A stretch of 40,394 nucleotides of DNA from Gemmatimonadota bacterium. Lineage in GTDB: Bacteria; Gemmatimonadota; Gemmatimonadetes; Longimicrobiales; Gaopeijiaceae. Below are positions 1 through 8,819 of the stretch, piece after piece (the stretch's first letter is position 1; every line of letters begins with the position of its first letter). The notes under the pieces are model-generated. The model made no database searches and had not been told where the DNA came from. It saw only the letters and a list, made by a program, of their open reading frames with translations. The DNA is taken from the NCBI GenBank assembly GCA_022340755.1, contig JAJDNI010000100.1, positions 1-40,394 on the forward strand, written 5' to 3'. A program made the position numbers and the translations under genes.

Positions 1-317
1 CTCCTGCGCCGGCTGTGCCGGGAGGTGGGCCGACCGAGGCGACCGCCCCGGCGGACGCGAGTGCCACGACGGCTTCCAACCTGACGGAGATCACGTCGCC
101 GATGGTGGGGACCTTCTATCGCGCTCCGGCGCCGGACGCGCCTGCGTACGTGAAGGAGGGAGCCCGGATCTCCAAGGGCGACACCCTGTGCATCATCGAA
201 GCCATGAAGCTCATGAACGAGCTGGAGAGCGAGGTGGAGGGCACCATCGTCGAGATCCTGGTGGAGAACGCCCAGCCCGTGGAATACGGGCAGGTGCTCT
301 TCCGGGTGCAGGCCTGA
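1..317 (+). CDS. accB: Biotin carboxyl carrier protein of acetyl-CoA carboxylase, 3' part
   Basis: This is the C-terminal part of AccB; the gene begins before the window and the reading frame is open from base 3. AccB carries the biotin that AccC carboxylates and that the carboxyltransferase then uses to make malonyl-CoA, the first step of fatty-acid synthesis in the cytoplasm. The visible part has an Ala/Pro-rich linker followed by a complete biotinyl domain with the EAMKLMNE motif. The lysine to be biotinylated is codon 207-209. The stop at 315-317 is followed by a 136-base gap before accC. Family assignment is secure; the N-terminus cannot be seen. Confidence 0.96.
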   Translation, partial: PAPAVPGGGPTEATAPADASATTASNLTEITSPMVGTFYRAPAPDAPAYVKEGARISKGDTLCIIEAMKLMNELESEVEGTIVEILVENAQPVEYGQVLFRVQA

Positions 318-350
318 TCGGAGACGATGGCGTAGGCGGAGACGGGCGCT

Positions 351-391
351 GGAAGCACCCACGAGGCAACCGCTTCCGCTCCCGGGGAAGC
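351..391 (+). promoter_or_regulatory. Two mutually exclusive hairpins in the accB-accC gap
   Basis: GGAAGC at 351-356 is complementary to GCTTCC at 372-377, and the same GCTTCC is also complementary to a second GGAAGC at 386-391. The middle arm can therefore pair left (15-base loop) or right (8-base loop), but not both. This is the geometry of an attenuator or a switchable leader. The pairing is seen directly; a regulatory role is inference, and six-base stems in GC-rich DNA can arise by chance. Confidence 0.35.
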
Positions 392-397
392 TTCACG

Positions 398-431
398 GCG
401 CGCCCAGGCTCCCGAGTGAGTCGGGGCGCGC
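398..431 (+). promoter_or_regulatory. Perfect 8-bp stem just upstream of accC
   Basis: GCGCGCCC at 398-405 pairs perfectly with GGGCGCGC at 424-431 around an 18-base loop. The stem ends about ten bases before the accC ribosome-binding site (GGGAGAG, 440-446). It has no U tract, so a simple terminator is unlikely. It could act in mRNA processing, attenuation or stability between accB and accC. Confidence 0.35.
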
Positions 432-453
432 TCCGACGAGGGAGAGACACCTC

Positions 454-1818
454 TTGTTCCAGAAGGTCCTGATCGCCAACCGCGGCGAGATCGCCCTGCG
501 TATTATCCGGGCATGCCACGAGTTGGGCATCAAGACGGTGGCCGTCTACTCCGAGGCCGACCGCGAATCCCTGCACGTCCGCTTCGCCGACGAGGACGTG
601 TGCATCGGCAAGGCGCCGGCCACCGAGAGCTACCTCAACATCCCCCGCATCATCGCCGCGGCGGAGGTCACCGGCGCCGAGGCCATCCACCCCGGGTATG
701 GCTTCCTCGCCGAAAACGCCGAGTTCAGTGAGATCTGCGCCCGTTCCGGGATCGTCTTCATCGGCCCCACGCCGCAGCAGATCCGGGCCATGGGCGACAA
801 GGCGACGGCCAGGCGCACGATGATGGACGTGGGGGTGCCCACCGTGCCGGGCTCGGAGGGCGTGGTCGAAGGGCTGGAGGAAGCGCGCAGGGTAGCGGAG
901 ACCATCGGCTTCCCCATCATGATCAAAGCGTCGGCCGGCGGTGGGGGAAAGGGCATGAGGGTGGCCCCCGACGTCGAGAGCTTCCCGAAGCTGCTGAATG
1001 CGGCCCAGGTGGAGGCAAAGGCCGCCTTCGGCGATCCGGGGGTCTACCTGGAGCGGTGCATCATGAAGCCGCGCCACGTGGAGTTCCAGGTATTCGGGGA
1101 TCAGCACGGCCGGGTCGTCCACCTCGGCGAGCGCGACTGCTCCATCCAGCGGCGACACCAGAAGCTGGTGGAGGAGGCGCCCTCTCCGGCCCTCACCCCC
1201 GATCTGCGCCAGGAGATGGGTGAGGCGGCGGTGAAGGCGGCGAAAGCCATCGGCTACGTCGGCGCGGGAACCATCGAGTTCCTGTTGGACACGGACGGGT
1301 CGTTCTACTTCATGGAAATGAACACCCGCATCCAGGTGGAGCACCCGGTCACGGAGGTCACCACGGGCTTCGACCTCGTGAAGGAGCAGATCCGCATCGC
1401 CGCGGGCGAGCCCCTGGGATTCCACATGAATGGCGGCGTGGTGCGCCACCGGGGGCACGCCATCGAGTTCCGCATCAACGCCGAGGACCCGGCTCGGAAC
1501 TTCGCGCCGGGTCCGGGCACCATCACTACCTTCCACCCGCCGGGCGGGCCTGGCGTCCGGTTGGACACCCACGTGTACACGGGATATCGGGTGCCACCCA
1601 ATTACGACTCTCTCCTTGGGAAGCTCATCGTGGCGGGGGCCACGAGACAGGAAGCGATCCTGCGGGCACGGCATGTGCTGGACCAGTTCATCATCGAGGG
1701 AGTGCCCACCACAATCCCATTCCTGCGTCGGATCGTGGACGACGAGCACTTCGTGGAGGGCGATGTGGACACCGGCTTCGTCGAACGCATGATGGCGGAA
1801 GAGGGAGAGGGCTCGTGA
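454..1818 (+). CDS. accC: Biotin carboxylase subunit of acetyl-CoA carboxylase
   Basis: AccC uses ATP and bicarbonate to carboxylate biotin on AccB. The 454-residue length is normal for the family. It starts with the typical N-terminus containing LIANRGEIA, followed by the ATP-grasp glycine-rich loop SAGGGGKGM. The catalytic block [14 protein letters not shown] places Glu288 and Arg292 at the same numbers as in the E. coli enzyme. The start is TTG at 454, supported by a GGGAGAG ribosome-binding site at 440-446 and by the conserved N-terminus. Its stop overlaps the start of the next gene by four bases (GTGA). It follows accB after a structured 136-base gap. Confidence 0.98.
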   Translation: MFQKVLIANRGEIALRIIRACHELGIKTVAVYSEADRESLHVRFADEDVCIGKAPATESYLNIPRIIAAAEVTGAEAIHPGYGFLAENAEFSEICARSGIVFIGPTPQQIRAMGDKATARRTMMDVGVPTVPGSEGVVEGLEEARRVAETIGFPIMIKASAGGGGKGMRVAPDVESFPKLLNAAQVEAKAAFGDPGVYLERCIMKPRHVEFQVFGDQHGRVVHLGERDCSIQRRHQKLVEEAPSPALTPDLRQEMGEAAVKAAKAIGYVGAGTIEFLLDTDGSFYFMEMNTRIQVEHPVTEVTTGFDLVKEQIRIAAGEPLGFHMNGGVVRHRGHAIEFRINAEDPARNFAPGPGTITTFHPPGGPGVRLDTHVYTGYRVPPNYDSLLGKLIVAGATRQEAILRARHVLDQFIIEGVPTTIPFLRRIVDDEHFVEGDVDTGFVERMMAEEGEGS

Positions 1819-2546
1819 GGGTCGACGTCTTCTTCACCGTCGCTCATGCGGAGCCGGCGCTGCTTCAGGAGGCCACGGTGGTGGTCATCGACGCGGTGCG
1901 CGCCACGACGTCCATGGTGGAAGCTCTGGCGAACGGGGCCCGGGGGATCTTTCCCACGGCCTCTACCGAGGAAGCCGTGAAGCTGGCGGTGTCGCTGGGA
2001 CGGGATGACACGCTCCTGTGCGGCGAGCGCAAGGGAGTGAAGATCGAGGGCTTCGACCTGGGCAATTCGCCCGGCGAGTTCACGGCGGAGGTCGTGGCGG
2101 GCAAGCGTCTGGTGATGAGCACCACCAACGGCACCGGAGCCTTCGCGGCGGCACAGGAGGCGCCCCGACTCGTGGCGTGCGCGTTCACGAACCTGAGCGC
2201 CGTGGCGACCGCGCTTGCGGCGAACGACGGCACCGAGCATCTGGTGGTACTGTGCGCGGGACGCCAGGGCAGATTCGCTCTGGAGGACGCCCTTTGTGCC
2301 GGGCACCTGCTTCGCAAGGTGCTGGACCAGGGCGGGCCGGAGGCCGACCTGAACGACGGCGCACGGGCGGCCCTCACCTTGGCCGGAGCCCTGGAACCGA
2401 CTCTCGACTTCCTCCAGGGCACGGCCGCCGGTCGAGCCCTCGAGGAGATCGACTTGGCGGACGATCTGGTCGTCTGTGCGGAGTTGGATCGCCACGCGGT
2501 GGTTCCGGAGATGATGGACCAGGCGCTTACGGCAAAGGGAGGCTGA
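1815..2546 (+). CDS. 2-phosphosulfolactate phosphatase (ComB) family protein
   Basis: The 243-residue product matches the ComB family, Mg-dependent phosphatases that in methanogens convert 2-phosphosulfolactate to sulfolactate for coenzyme M synthesis. Recognisable blocks are [10 protein letters not shown] near residue 22, LCGERKG near 74, DLGNSP near 85 and STTNGTGA near 103. Many bacteria without other coenzyme M genes carry this family, and no comA or comC is visible here, so the true substrate is open. The GTG start overlaps the accC stop (GTGA), which implies co-translation with biotin carboxylase. A gap of nine bases separates it from ftsK. Family call is firm; reaction in this organism is not. 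Confidence 0.85.
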   Translation: MRVDVFFTVAHAEPALLQEATVVVIDAVRATTSMVEALANGARGIFPTASTEEAVKLAVSLGRDDTLLCGERKGVKIEGFDLGNSPGEFTAEVVAGKRLVMSTTNGTGAFAAAQEAPRLVACAFTNLSAVATALAANDGTEHLVVLCAGRQGRFALEDALCAGHLLRKVLDQGGPEADLNDGARAALTLAGALEPTLDFLQGTAAGRALEEIDLADDLVVCAELDRHAVVPEMMDQALTAKGG

Positions 2547-2555
2547 GGTCGGAGG

Positions 2556-4916
2556 ATGCTGAGCCGGGAGCAGCAACGAGAGATTCTGGCCATCGGTCTG
2601 ATCGCGCTGGCGCTCTTCGCGCTCCTTTCCCTCGTACCGGTGACGATCCTCGGTTCACGGGGCTTCGAGTGGTTCCCCGGGGGCAACTTCATGGGCCTGG
2701 TGGGGGGGGCGGTGAGCGGGCTGCTGCGCGCCTTCCTCGGGGAGGCGGCCTACATCGTTCCACCTCTCCTGGTCGTCGGAGGGCTCCGCGCCGGGGGATG
2801 GCTCAACCCAGAATACTTCGTGCGCCTCGGGATCCTGGGGCTCGGGCTGCTCATCGTCCTTCCTACTGCGATCTGGGTGATCCTGCCCGATAGAGAGGTC
2901 TTCGCGGGATGGCTGGGCATGCACCTCGGCCATCCGCTCGTCGAGCTGGTGAGTCCTTTGGGGGCGATCCTCCTTGCTCTCCTTGCCCTGGTGGCTCTCT
3001 CGGTGGGCACCCTGGGCTGGAACCCCCTCAGCACCATCGGACGTGGCGTGGCGGCCGGCGGCGGACTCGCCGGACGCACGGCGAAAGGTGTCGCCGCGAA
3101 GGTGCAGGCGCGGGCGGCGGCGCGGGCGGAGATGGCAGCGAAGGCTGCCGCCGCTCTTCCGGCGGAGGTGCTGGAGGAGACGCCATTGGTGGAGGAGGTG
3201 GAAGAGCCGGCGTCCGTGGAGGGTTCCGCGGTCGAAGAATCCGATGATGCCGAGCAGCCCGCGTCGGCGAGGAATGGTCGCAAGAAGCGGGCGATTCATC
3301 GCGACGGCCCTTACGAGCCCGAACCCCCGGTGCCCGACACGCTGCCGGACGGCTCCGACCAGGAGGTTGCTCACGAGTCGGTGCCTCCCATGGACCTCCT
3401 GACGCCCCCCGACGAGCGGGACCGCTCGGGGATGGAGCGGGAGTTGGACGAGCTAGGGCGCATCCTGGTCGAGAAGCTCAAGACCTTCAACGTCGACTGC
3501 ACTCTCGGCGGCCGCACCACGGGACCGATGGTCACGCAGTTCGAGGTGGTCCCGGCCCCCGGCGTGAAGGTGAACCGCATCGCCAATCTCGATGCGGATC
3601 TCGCGCTGGCCATGAAGGCCGCTAGCGTGCGTATCGTCGCGCCGATTCCTGGCAAGGGCGCCGTGGGCGTGGAGATCCCCAATCCGCAGCCGGAGATAGT
3701 CAACCTGCGCGAGATCCTTCAGACCCCTCAGTTCCAGGGTGCGAAGGGTGAGCTCCCCCTGGCCCTGGGGAAGGACCTCAACGGACGCCCCTATGTGGCC
3801 AATCTCGCCAAGATGCCCCACGTGCTCATCGCAGGGGCCACGGGGTCCGGGAAGTCGGTGTGCCTGAACACCATCATCACGAGCCTGGTGTACAAGCACA
3901 CGCCGGAGACGCTTCGCCTCCTCATGATCGACCCGAAGATGGTGGAGTTGTCCGTCTACACGAAGCTCCCTCATCTCCGCCACAATGTCGTGACGGATCC
4001 CCGCGACGCCGCGGGGCTGCTCAAATGGGCCGTGCTGGAGATGGGGCGGCGCTATGAGCTCCTCAAGGCGAACCACGTGCGGTCCATCCAGGAGTTCAAC
4101 CGCAAGGTCAAGGATGGAATGGTGGTGCGTCGGGTGGAGCCGTCGGGGCCCCAGGGCGACGAGGACCGATGGATCTACTCCGACGGGGTGCTGCCGTATG
4201 TCGTCGTGGTGGTGGACGAGCTCGCGGATCTGATGATGACGGTGCAGAGCGAGGTGGAGAAGCCGCTGACGCAGCTCGCGCAGAAGGCGCGGGCCATCGG
4301 TATCCACCTCATCGTGGCCACCCAACGCCCTTCGGTGAACGTCATCACCGGGCTCATCAAGGCGAACTTCCCGACGCGGATCGCCTTCCGGGTGGCGTCC
4401 AAGACCGACTCGCGCACGATCCTCGACCAGAACGGTGCCGACGCGCTGCTGGGCAACGGTGACATGCTCTTCCTCCCCCCGGGCGAGGCCGAGCCCGTGC
4501 GCATCCAGGGTGCGTACCTTCCGACGGAGGACACCGAGCAGCTCATGGCGTGGTATCGCGAGCTCCAGCGGATGCGCGACGAGGAGGATCGGACGGCGAC
4601 CCCCGACTCCGTGTTGGAGCCGGACATTCTCGAGGAGCTGCGCACACAGGAGCTCATGGACGCGGCTACCGCCGCCGAGGAGATCACTGGCGACTGGGAC
4701 GAGCTGTTCTACCGCGCGGCGGAGGTGTGTATCCAGAACGGTGGCGGCTCCACGTCCCTGCTGCAGCGGAAGCTGAGCATCGGCTACGGCCGCGCCGCAC
4801 GCATCGTCGACCAGCTCGAGGACGCGGGGGTCCTCGGCCCGTCCGACGGCGCCAAGGGGCGGGAGGTGCTCATGAGCCTGGACGAGCTGGACGCTTTCCT
4901 GGGAGGGGGTGGATGA
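2556..4916 (+). CDS. ftsK: DNA translocase FtsK/SpoIIIE
   Basis: This septum-anchored motor pumps chromosomal DNA through the closing division site and activates dimer resolution. The 786-residue protein has about four hydrophobic segments in residues 10-150. A charged Ala/Glu/Pro-rich linker of about 140 residues follows, then the RecA-like motor with Walker A GATGSGKS (Lys433) and Walker B VVVVVDE (Asp554-Glu555). The last 70 residues form the gamma winged-helix domain that reads oriented chromosomal sequences (LLQRKLSIGYGRAARIVDQLE). The linker is short compared with E. coli FtsK, as in most bacteria. The ATG at 2556 follows GGAGG at 2551-2555 directly, so the ribosome-binding site is close. 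Its stop overlaps the next start (ATGA). Confidence 0.97.
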   Translation: MLSREQQREILAIGLIALALFALLSLVPVTILGSRGFEWFPGGNFMGLVGGAVSGLLRAFLGEAAYIVPPLLVVGGLRAGGWLNPEYFVRLGILGLGLLIVLPTAIWVILPDREVFAGWLGMHLGHPLVELVSPLGAILLALLALVALSVGTLGWNPLSTIGRGVAAGGGLAGRTAKGVAAKVQARAAARAEMAAKAAAALPAEVLEETPLVEEVEEPASVEGSAVEESDDAEQPASARNGRKKRAIHRDGPYEPEPPVPDTLPDGSDQEVAHESVPPMDLLTPPDERDRSGMERELDELGRILVEKLKTFNVDCTLGGRTTGPMVTQFEVVPAPGVKVNRIANLDADLALAMKAASVRIVAPIPGKGAVGVEIPNPQPEIVNLREILQTPQFQGAKGELPLALGKDLNGRPYVANLAKMPHVLIAGATGSGKSVCLNTIITSLVYKHTPETLRLLMIDPKMVELSVYTKLPHLRHNVVTDPRDAAGLLKWAVLEMGRRYELLKANHVRSIQEFNRKVKDGMVVRRVEPSGPQGDEDRWIYSDGVLPYVVVVVDELADLMMTVQSEVEKPLTQLAQKARAIGIHLIVATQRPSVNVITGLIKANFPTRIAFRVASKTDSRTILDQNGADALLGNGDMLFLPPGEAEPVRIQGAYLPTEDTEQLMAWYRELQRMRDEEDRTATPDSVLEPDILEELRTQELMDAATAAEEITGDWDELFYRAAEVCIQNGGGSTSLLQRKLSIGYGRAARIVDQLEDAGVLGPSDGAKGREVLMSLDELDAFLGGGG

Positions 4917-5596
4917 GAAACCGTATGGCCTTGGGGGGACTCCTGGTGGCCGCGGTCATGGTGGCCCCGGCGTCTGCGCAGCAGGATCGCGCCCTCGCGA
5001 TCCTGGACGCCGCGTCGGCCCGCTACGCCGCCGCGCGCACGGTTTGCTCGGACTTCGTGCAGCACCTTTCCGTGCCCCTCCTGAAGGAGGAGCGGACCGG
5101 GAAGGGGCGACTCTGCCAGGCACACCCCAACCGGTTCGCCATGCGCTTCACCGACCCGGCGGGCGACGCCATCGTGGCGGACGGGACCTCCGTGTGGGTC
5201 TACTATCCCAGCCTCGATGCCAAGCAGGTCATGAAGTTTCCCATGGCCGACGCGCCGGGGGGCTACGACCTCAACCGGGCGTTCCTCTCCGACCCGGGCT
5301 CGAAGTACACGCTGACCTATGAGGCGAGGGAATCGGTGGTCGGCCATCCGTGTCACCGGATCCGGCTGGTGCCCAAGACGGACGCGTCCTTCAAGTCCGC
5401 GGAGGTCTGGGTGGACGTGTCCGACAGCGTGCTCCGGCAGGTGCGCGTGGAGGACGAGAACGGAAGCGTGCGGACGCTCACGTTCCAGGACGTCCAGCTG
5501 AACGCCGACGTCCCGGCCGGCTGGTTCACGTTCACACCGCCGCCGGGGGCCCAGGTGATCACGCCTCCCGGAGGGGGAGGGAGGGCGGGACGCTGA
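4913..5596 (+). CDS. LolA-like outer-membrane lipoprotein carrier protein
   Basis: The 227-residue protein begins with a signal peptide (hydrophobic core around residues 6-20, likely cleavage after Ala-Ser-Ala near residue 21). A LolA/LolB-like fold follows. Features typical of the family are an early phenylalanine-rich stretch (SDFVQHLSVPLLKEE), a GKGRLCQAHPNRFAMRF strand, DGTSVWVYYPSLDA, and a C-terminal sheet ending in FTPPPGAQVI. LolA shuttles lipoproteins across the periplasm to the outer membrane, which fits the lnt gene downstream. The ATG overlaps the ftsK stop (ATGA), a placement beside ftsK seen in many bacteria. Two cysteines at about 43 and 64 and another near 147 are unusual for LolA. 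A broader DUF4292/LolA-like assignment is the alternative. Confidence 0.8.
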   Translation: MRNRMALGGLLVAAVMVAPASAQQDRALAILDAASARYAAARTVCSDFVQHLSVPLLKEERTGKGRLCQAHPNRFAMRFTDPAGDAIVADGTSVWVYYPSLDAKQVMKFPMADAPGGYDLNRAFLSDPGSKYTLTYEARESVVGHPCHRIRLVPKTDASFKSAEVWVDVSDSVLRQVRVEDENGSVRTLTFQDVQLNADVPAGWFTFTPPPGAQVITPPGGGGRAGR

Positions 5597-7056
5597 TGGC
5601 GCGGGTCCGCGAGCTTCCGGTCTTCCCGCTGACTCCCGAGCCCGTCCGTCCCGACGTGAGTCCGGACGCCCAGGCGGTGCGCCTCGCCATCGAGCCCACG
5701 GGATCCACGTCGGGGCCCCGCTTCGCACTGGTGACCCTCGGCTGCGACAAGAACACGGTGGACTCGGAGCGGATGATGGCGGCGCTCGTGGGCCACGGTG
5801 CTCGCGTATCGTCGGAGGTGGAAGGAGCGGACGTGGTCATCGTGAACACGTGTGGGTTCATCCAGGCGGCGAAGGAGCAGTCCATCGAGACGATTCTCGA
5901 GGCGTGCCAGCTCAAGGAGCGGGGTGATTTGAAGGCCGTGGTCGCCGTGGGATGCATGGTGGAGCGCTACGGTGAGGACCTGGCTCGGGAGATCCCCGAG
6001 GTCGACCTGTACATGGGGCTCTCCCAGCTTCGGGGGTTGGTGCCGGAGTTGCGCCGTCGCAGGCTCCTCCCGGGCGAGTCGGAGCTGGCGCCGAACATGG
6101 CACGGCCGCTCCGGATTCTCTCCAACCAGACGCCCCATACCTCGTATCTCAAGATCAGCGAAGGGTGCGACCACACGTGCGCTTTCTGTGCGATCCCCCT
6201 CATGCGGGGACTGCACCGGTCACAGCCGGTCGCGGATCTCGTGCGCGAGGCCGCGGCCCTCGGCCGGCAAGGGGTCAAGGAGATCAACATCGTCTCCCAG
6301 GATACGACGTGGTACGGCCGAGATCTCCGGCGCGGCGGCGCAGGCAGGAACGCCCCGGGGCTACCCGAATTGCTCCGCGCGCTGGTGGAGGGTACGGACG
6401 TCCCCTGGTATCGACTCTTCTACATGTATCCTTCGGGAATCACCCGGGAGATGGTGGACATCGTCGCAGCGGAGAGGCGGATCCTGCCGTATCTCGACGT
6501 CCCCATCCAACACGGCAGTGACCGGATCCTGCAGCTGATGCGCCGTCCGGAGCGTCGTGGAACCATCCTCGAGCGCGTACGCTGGTTGAGGGAGGCCATC
6601 CCCGACTTGACGCTGCGCACGACCGTGATCGTGGGTTTCCCCGGTGAGACCGACGAGGACTTTCGGGAGATGCTCGACCTCCTCGAGGAGATCGAGTTCG
6701 ACCGTGTGGGAGCGTTTCCGTACTCGGTGGAGGAGGGAACACGGGCGGCGCAGATGGACGGCCATGTGGACGAGAGCCTGAAGTCGGAGCGTCTGGAGGA
6801 GCTCATGGAGCTCCAGAGGGACATCTCCTTCGAGCACAACCTGGCTCTGGTGGGCCGGCGAATGAGGGCCCTCGTGGACCACGCCGTGGACGACGACGAC
6901 GAGTACGTCGCCACGGCGCGGACGGAGGCACAGGCGTTGGACGTGGACGGGGTGACCCACGTGCGCGGGAGCGTGCGTCCCGCGCCTGGTGACATGGTGG
7001 ACGTGGAGATCGTGGACGCGTTGGACTACGACCTGGTGGCGGAGGTGATCCTGTGA
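5596..7056 (+). CDS. rimO: Ribosomal protein S12 methylthiotransferase RimO
   Basis: RimO is a radical-SAM enzyme that adds a methylthio group to an aspartate of ribosomal protein S12. The N-terminal domain has the three cluster cysteines Cys50 (LGCDKNTVDSE), Cys86 (NTCGF) and Cys120 (VGCMVE). The radical-SAM motif is Cys191-x3-Cys195-x2-Cys198 (GCDHTCAFC). A TRAM domain lies at the C-terminus. LGCDKNTVDSE separates it from its relative MiaB. I chose ATG 5596, which overlaps the previous stop (TGATG). Reading further upstream would run antiparallel to nothing but inside lolA in another frame. At 486 residues it has about 40 more at the N-terminus than most RimO. The stop overlaps the next start (GTGA). 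Confidence 0.96.
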   Translation: MARVRELPVFPLTPEPVRPDVSPDAQAVRLAIEPTGSTSGPRFALVTLGCDKNTVDSERMMAALVGHGARVSSEVEGADVVIVNTCGFIQAAKEQSIETILEACQLKERGDLKAVVAVGCMVERYGEDLAREIPEVDLYMGLSQLRGLVPELRRRRLLPGESELAPNMARPLRILSNQTPHTSYLKISEGCDHTCAFCAIPLMRGLHRSQPVADLVREAAALGRQGVKEINIVSQDTTWYGRDLRRGGAGRNAPGLPELLRALVEGTDVPWYRLFYMYPSGITREMVDIVAAERRILPYLDVPIQHGSDRILQLMRRPERRGTILERVRWLREAIPDLTLRTTVIVGFPGETDEDFREMLDLLEEIEFDRVGAFPYSVEEGTRAAQMDGHVDESLKSERLEELMELQRDISFEHNLALVGRRMRALVDHAVDDDDEYVATARTEAQALDVDGVTHVRGSVRPAPGDMVDVEIVDALDYDLVAEVIL

Positions 7057-7739
7057 GGCGACGTGTGCGGTTGAGCTACGTGGCGATGACTCTGGCGACG
7101 GCGATCGCGTTCGGGGTGACGGGGAAGGGCGCGGCGGCTCAGGACCTCGCCGATTTCGACTATGTGAACCTGAGCTTCCGTGGCGTGGGCGTGGAGTGGG
7201 GCTACCTGTTTCCGACGCGCGTCGAGCCGACCCAGAGCGTGGGCGTGCGCGTGGACATGGGATATCTGGGGCCCGGTGTCCGCGTCGTTCCGAGTCTCAC
7301 GTACTGGTCCTCGCGCTTCAAGCGGAGTGAGGTGGCCAAGCTGGAAGACCGGGTCGCCGACCTGGTGGTGACCCAGACCGGTGAGCGGCCTCAGGTGGAC
7401 CTCGGGGAGATCGACTGGAGCGATGTCGCCCTGGCCCTGGACGCGCAGGTCGTCTGGCGCGTACCCTACGACATGCTCACGTTTGCCGGACTGGGCGCGG
7501 CGGCGCATATCCTGAACGGGAGGGGAACGGCCATCAACGGCACCTTCGTCGAGGACCTCCTGGATTCCGTCACGGCGGGATTCAACCTGCACGCCGGCCT
7601 CGAATACCCCGCCACCGACCGCGTGCGCTTCTACGGCCAGGGCCGCTACGAGGTGCTGGGTGACCTCCAGTACTTCCAACTGCGCTTCGGAGCTGAGCTC
7701 ATGTGGGGCAGGTCCGCCCCCGGAGAGGAACGTCGCTGA
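7053..7739 (+). CDS. Secreted protein, probably an outer-membrane beta-barrel
   Basis: I do not recognise a named family. The 228-residue product starts with an Arg-rich n-region, a hydrophobic core (residues 8-23) and a likely signal-peptidase site after Ala-Ala-Ala at about residue 29. The mature part alternates short polar and aromatic strands (FDYVNLSFRGVGVEWGYLFP, VRVDMGYLGPGVRVVPSLTYW, LQYFQLRFGAELMWG) with Gly/Tyr turns. This is the look of a small outer-membrane barrel. A charged insertion (residues 90-130) could be a periplasmic or extracellular loop. The chain does not end in an aromatic residue; nine polar residues follow the last strand. Its GTG overlaps the rimO stop (GTGA), and its own stop overlaps the next gene (TGATG). 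Confidence 0.7.
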   Translation: MRRRVRLSYVAMTLATAIAFGVTGKGAAAQDLADFDYVNLSFRGVGVEWGYLFPTRVEPTQSVGVRVDMGYLGPGVRVVPSLTYWSSRFKRSEVAKLEDRVADLVVTQTGERPQVDLGEIDWSDVALALDAQVVWRVPYDMLTFAGLGAAAHILNGRGTAINGTFVEDLLDSVTAGFNLHAGLEYPATDRVRFYGQGRYEVLGDLQYFQLRFGAELMWGRSAPGEERR

Positions 7740-8779
7740 TGGGGTCTCTCGAGAACGATGACGGGCCCGACAGGAAGAACGCTCTTCGGTTCGCGGTGAT
7801 CGGGACGGGTGCCATCAGCCAGGTGGTGTATGTGCCCATTCTGGCGGAGCGGACCGACGTGGACCTGGCGGTAGTGGCGGACCTCGATGTCACCAAGGCC
7901 AGAAGCGTGGCCGAGCGCTTCGGTATCGAGGAAGCCACGGGACCCGAAGCGGTGCTAACCAGGCCCGACCTGGACGCGGTGGTCATCTGCACGCCGAACC
8001 ACCTCCACGAGGAGTTGGCGATAGCCGCCCTCGAGGCCGGGAAGCACGTGTTGGTGGAGCGACCCATGGCACTGACGGCGGAGGGCGTCGAGCGCATCCT
8101 CGCCGCCGCGCGCTCTTCCGGGAAGGCCCTCGGCGCGAGCCAGGCTCAGCGGTTCAGGCCGGAGGTGGCGGCGCTTCGGGGGTTCGTGGCCGGCGGCGAG
8201 TTGGGGAGCATCTACGCCGTGAGGGGCAGTTGGCTCACCCGCCGCGTGCCCGTCATGCGTGCCACCTGGCGTCATAGCAAGAAGCACGCGGGAGGCGGTG
8301 CCCTCATGGATCTGGGCGTGCCTTCGTTGGATCTGTGCATGTGGCTGGTCGGCTACCCACGGATCACCCGGGTGAGCTGCGTCCTGACGAGAGGAAGCTT
8401 CGAGGTCGAGGACGCGGCCACTGTCATGGCGCTCAGCGAGGACGGCATCGCATTCACCCTGGAGGTCAGCTCCCGATACTTCGCCGGGGAGGACCGATAC
8501 TACGCGCGGGTCATGGGTGCTGAGGGATCCGGATCGCTTCCACCCCTGGAGGTCTACAAGCAGCTCGGCGGTCGTCCTCTGGAGGTCACGCCCCGCCAGC
8601 CGCGGCCCAGGGGGGGCGAGAACCCCTACACCAACGCCCACCGCCGGCAGCTCGACCAGTTCGTCCGGGCGGTGTCGAGCCAGGCCGAGGTGCCGCTCCC
8701 CGAGGAGCAGGTCGCCCTCATGCGTGTCATCCAGGCGGCGTACCACGCGGCGGAGACTCGGGGGGAGGTGACCCTATAA
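7739..8779 (+). CDS. Gfo/Idh/MocA-fold protein with two catalytic positions replaced
   Basis: The 346-residue protein has the family's N-terminal Rossmann domain (FAVIGTGAISQ at residues 18-28, then a DLD acid for the dinucleotide ribose). The C-terminal domain contains GGGALMDLG. In active sugar and inositol dehydrogenases of this family a Lys in EKP and an Asp/His pair spaced by four residues do catalysis. Here EKP is ERP (Arg108), Asp191 is kept, and the His position is Pro195. NAD(P) binding is therefore likely, but a standard dehydrogenase reaction is doubtful; a different reaction or a non-catalytic role is possible. The ATG overlaps the preceding stop and has GGAGAGGAA just upstream, which decides this start over an in-frame ATG at 7703. 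The substrate cannot be predicted. Confidence 0.85.
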   Translation: MGSLENDDGPDRKNALRFAVIGTGAISQVVYVPILAERTDVDLAVVADLDVTKARSVAERFGIEEATGPEAVLTRPDLDAVVICTPNHLHEELAIAALEAGKHVLVERPMALTAEGVERILAAARSSGKALGASQAQRFRPEVAALRGFVAGGELGSIYAVRGSWLTRRVPVMRATWRHSKKHAGGGALMDLGVPSLDLCMWLVGYPRITRVSCVLTRGSFEVEDAATVMALSEDGIAFTLEVSSRYFAGEDRYYARVMGAEGSGSLPPLEVYKQLGGRPLEVTPRQPRPRGGENPYTNAHRRQLDQFVRAVSSQAEVPLPEEQVALMRVIQAAYHAAETRGEVTL

Positions 8780-8791
8780 GGGGGATGGAGG

Positions 8792-8811
8792 GCGCCGGGC
8801 TCATCCGGCGC
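8792..8811 (+). promoter_or_regulatory. 7-bp hairpin between the Gfo/Idh/MocA gene and lnt
   Basis: GCGCCGG at 8792-8798 pairs perfectly with CCGGCGC at 8805-8811 around a six-base loop. A purine-rich GGAGGG (8787-8792) lies immediately before it, and the GTG start of lnt begins eight bases after it. It may be a weak terminator, or it may fold away the extra spacer and bring GGAGGG near the lnt start. The stem is seen; either role is inferred. Confidence 0.45.
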
Positions 8812-8819
8812 GGCAGGGC

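Noticed and set aside
211-1749. A 512-codon open frame on the minus strand opposite accC
   Set aside because: It is antisense to a fully conserved biotin carboxylase; such long frames arise opposite GC-rich coding DNA because of third-position bias, and its product is Arg/His/Gly-rich without any family motif.
5350-5595. N-terminal extension of rimO into the lolA-like gene
   Set aside because: The extra residues are low-complexity and come from an alternative frame of lolA; ATG 5596 gives a TGATG junction in line with the other coupled genes.
6889-6903. Short run of GAC repeats within rimO (and a similar run in the yqeY-like gene)
   Set aside because: It simply encodes consecutive aspartates in an acidic loop; too short to be a meaningful repeat.
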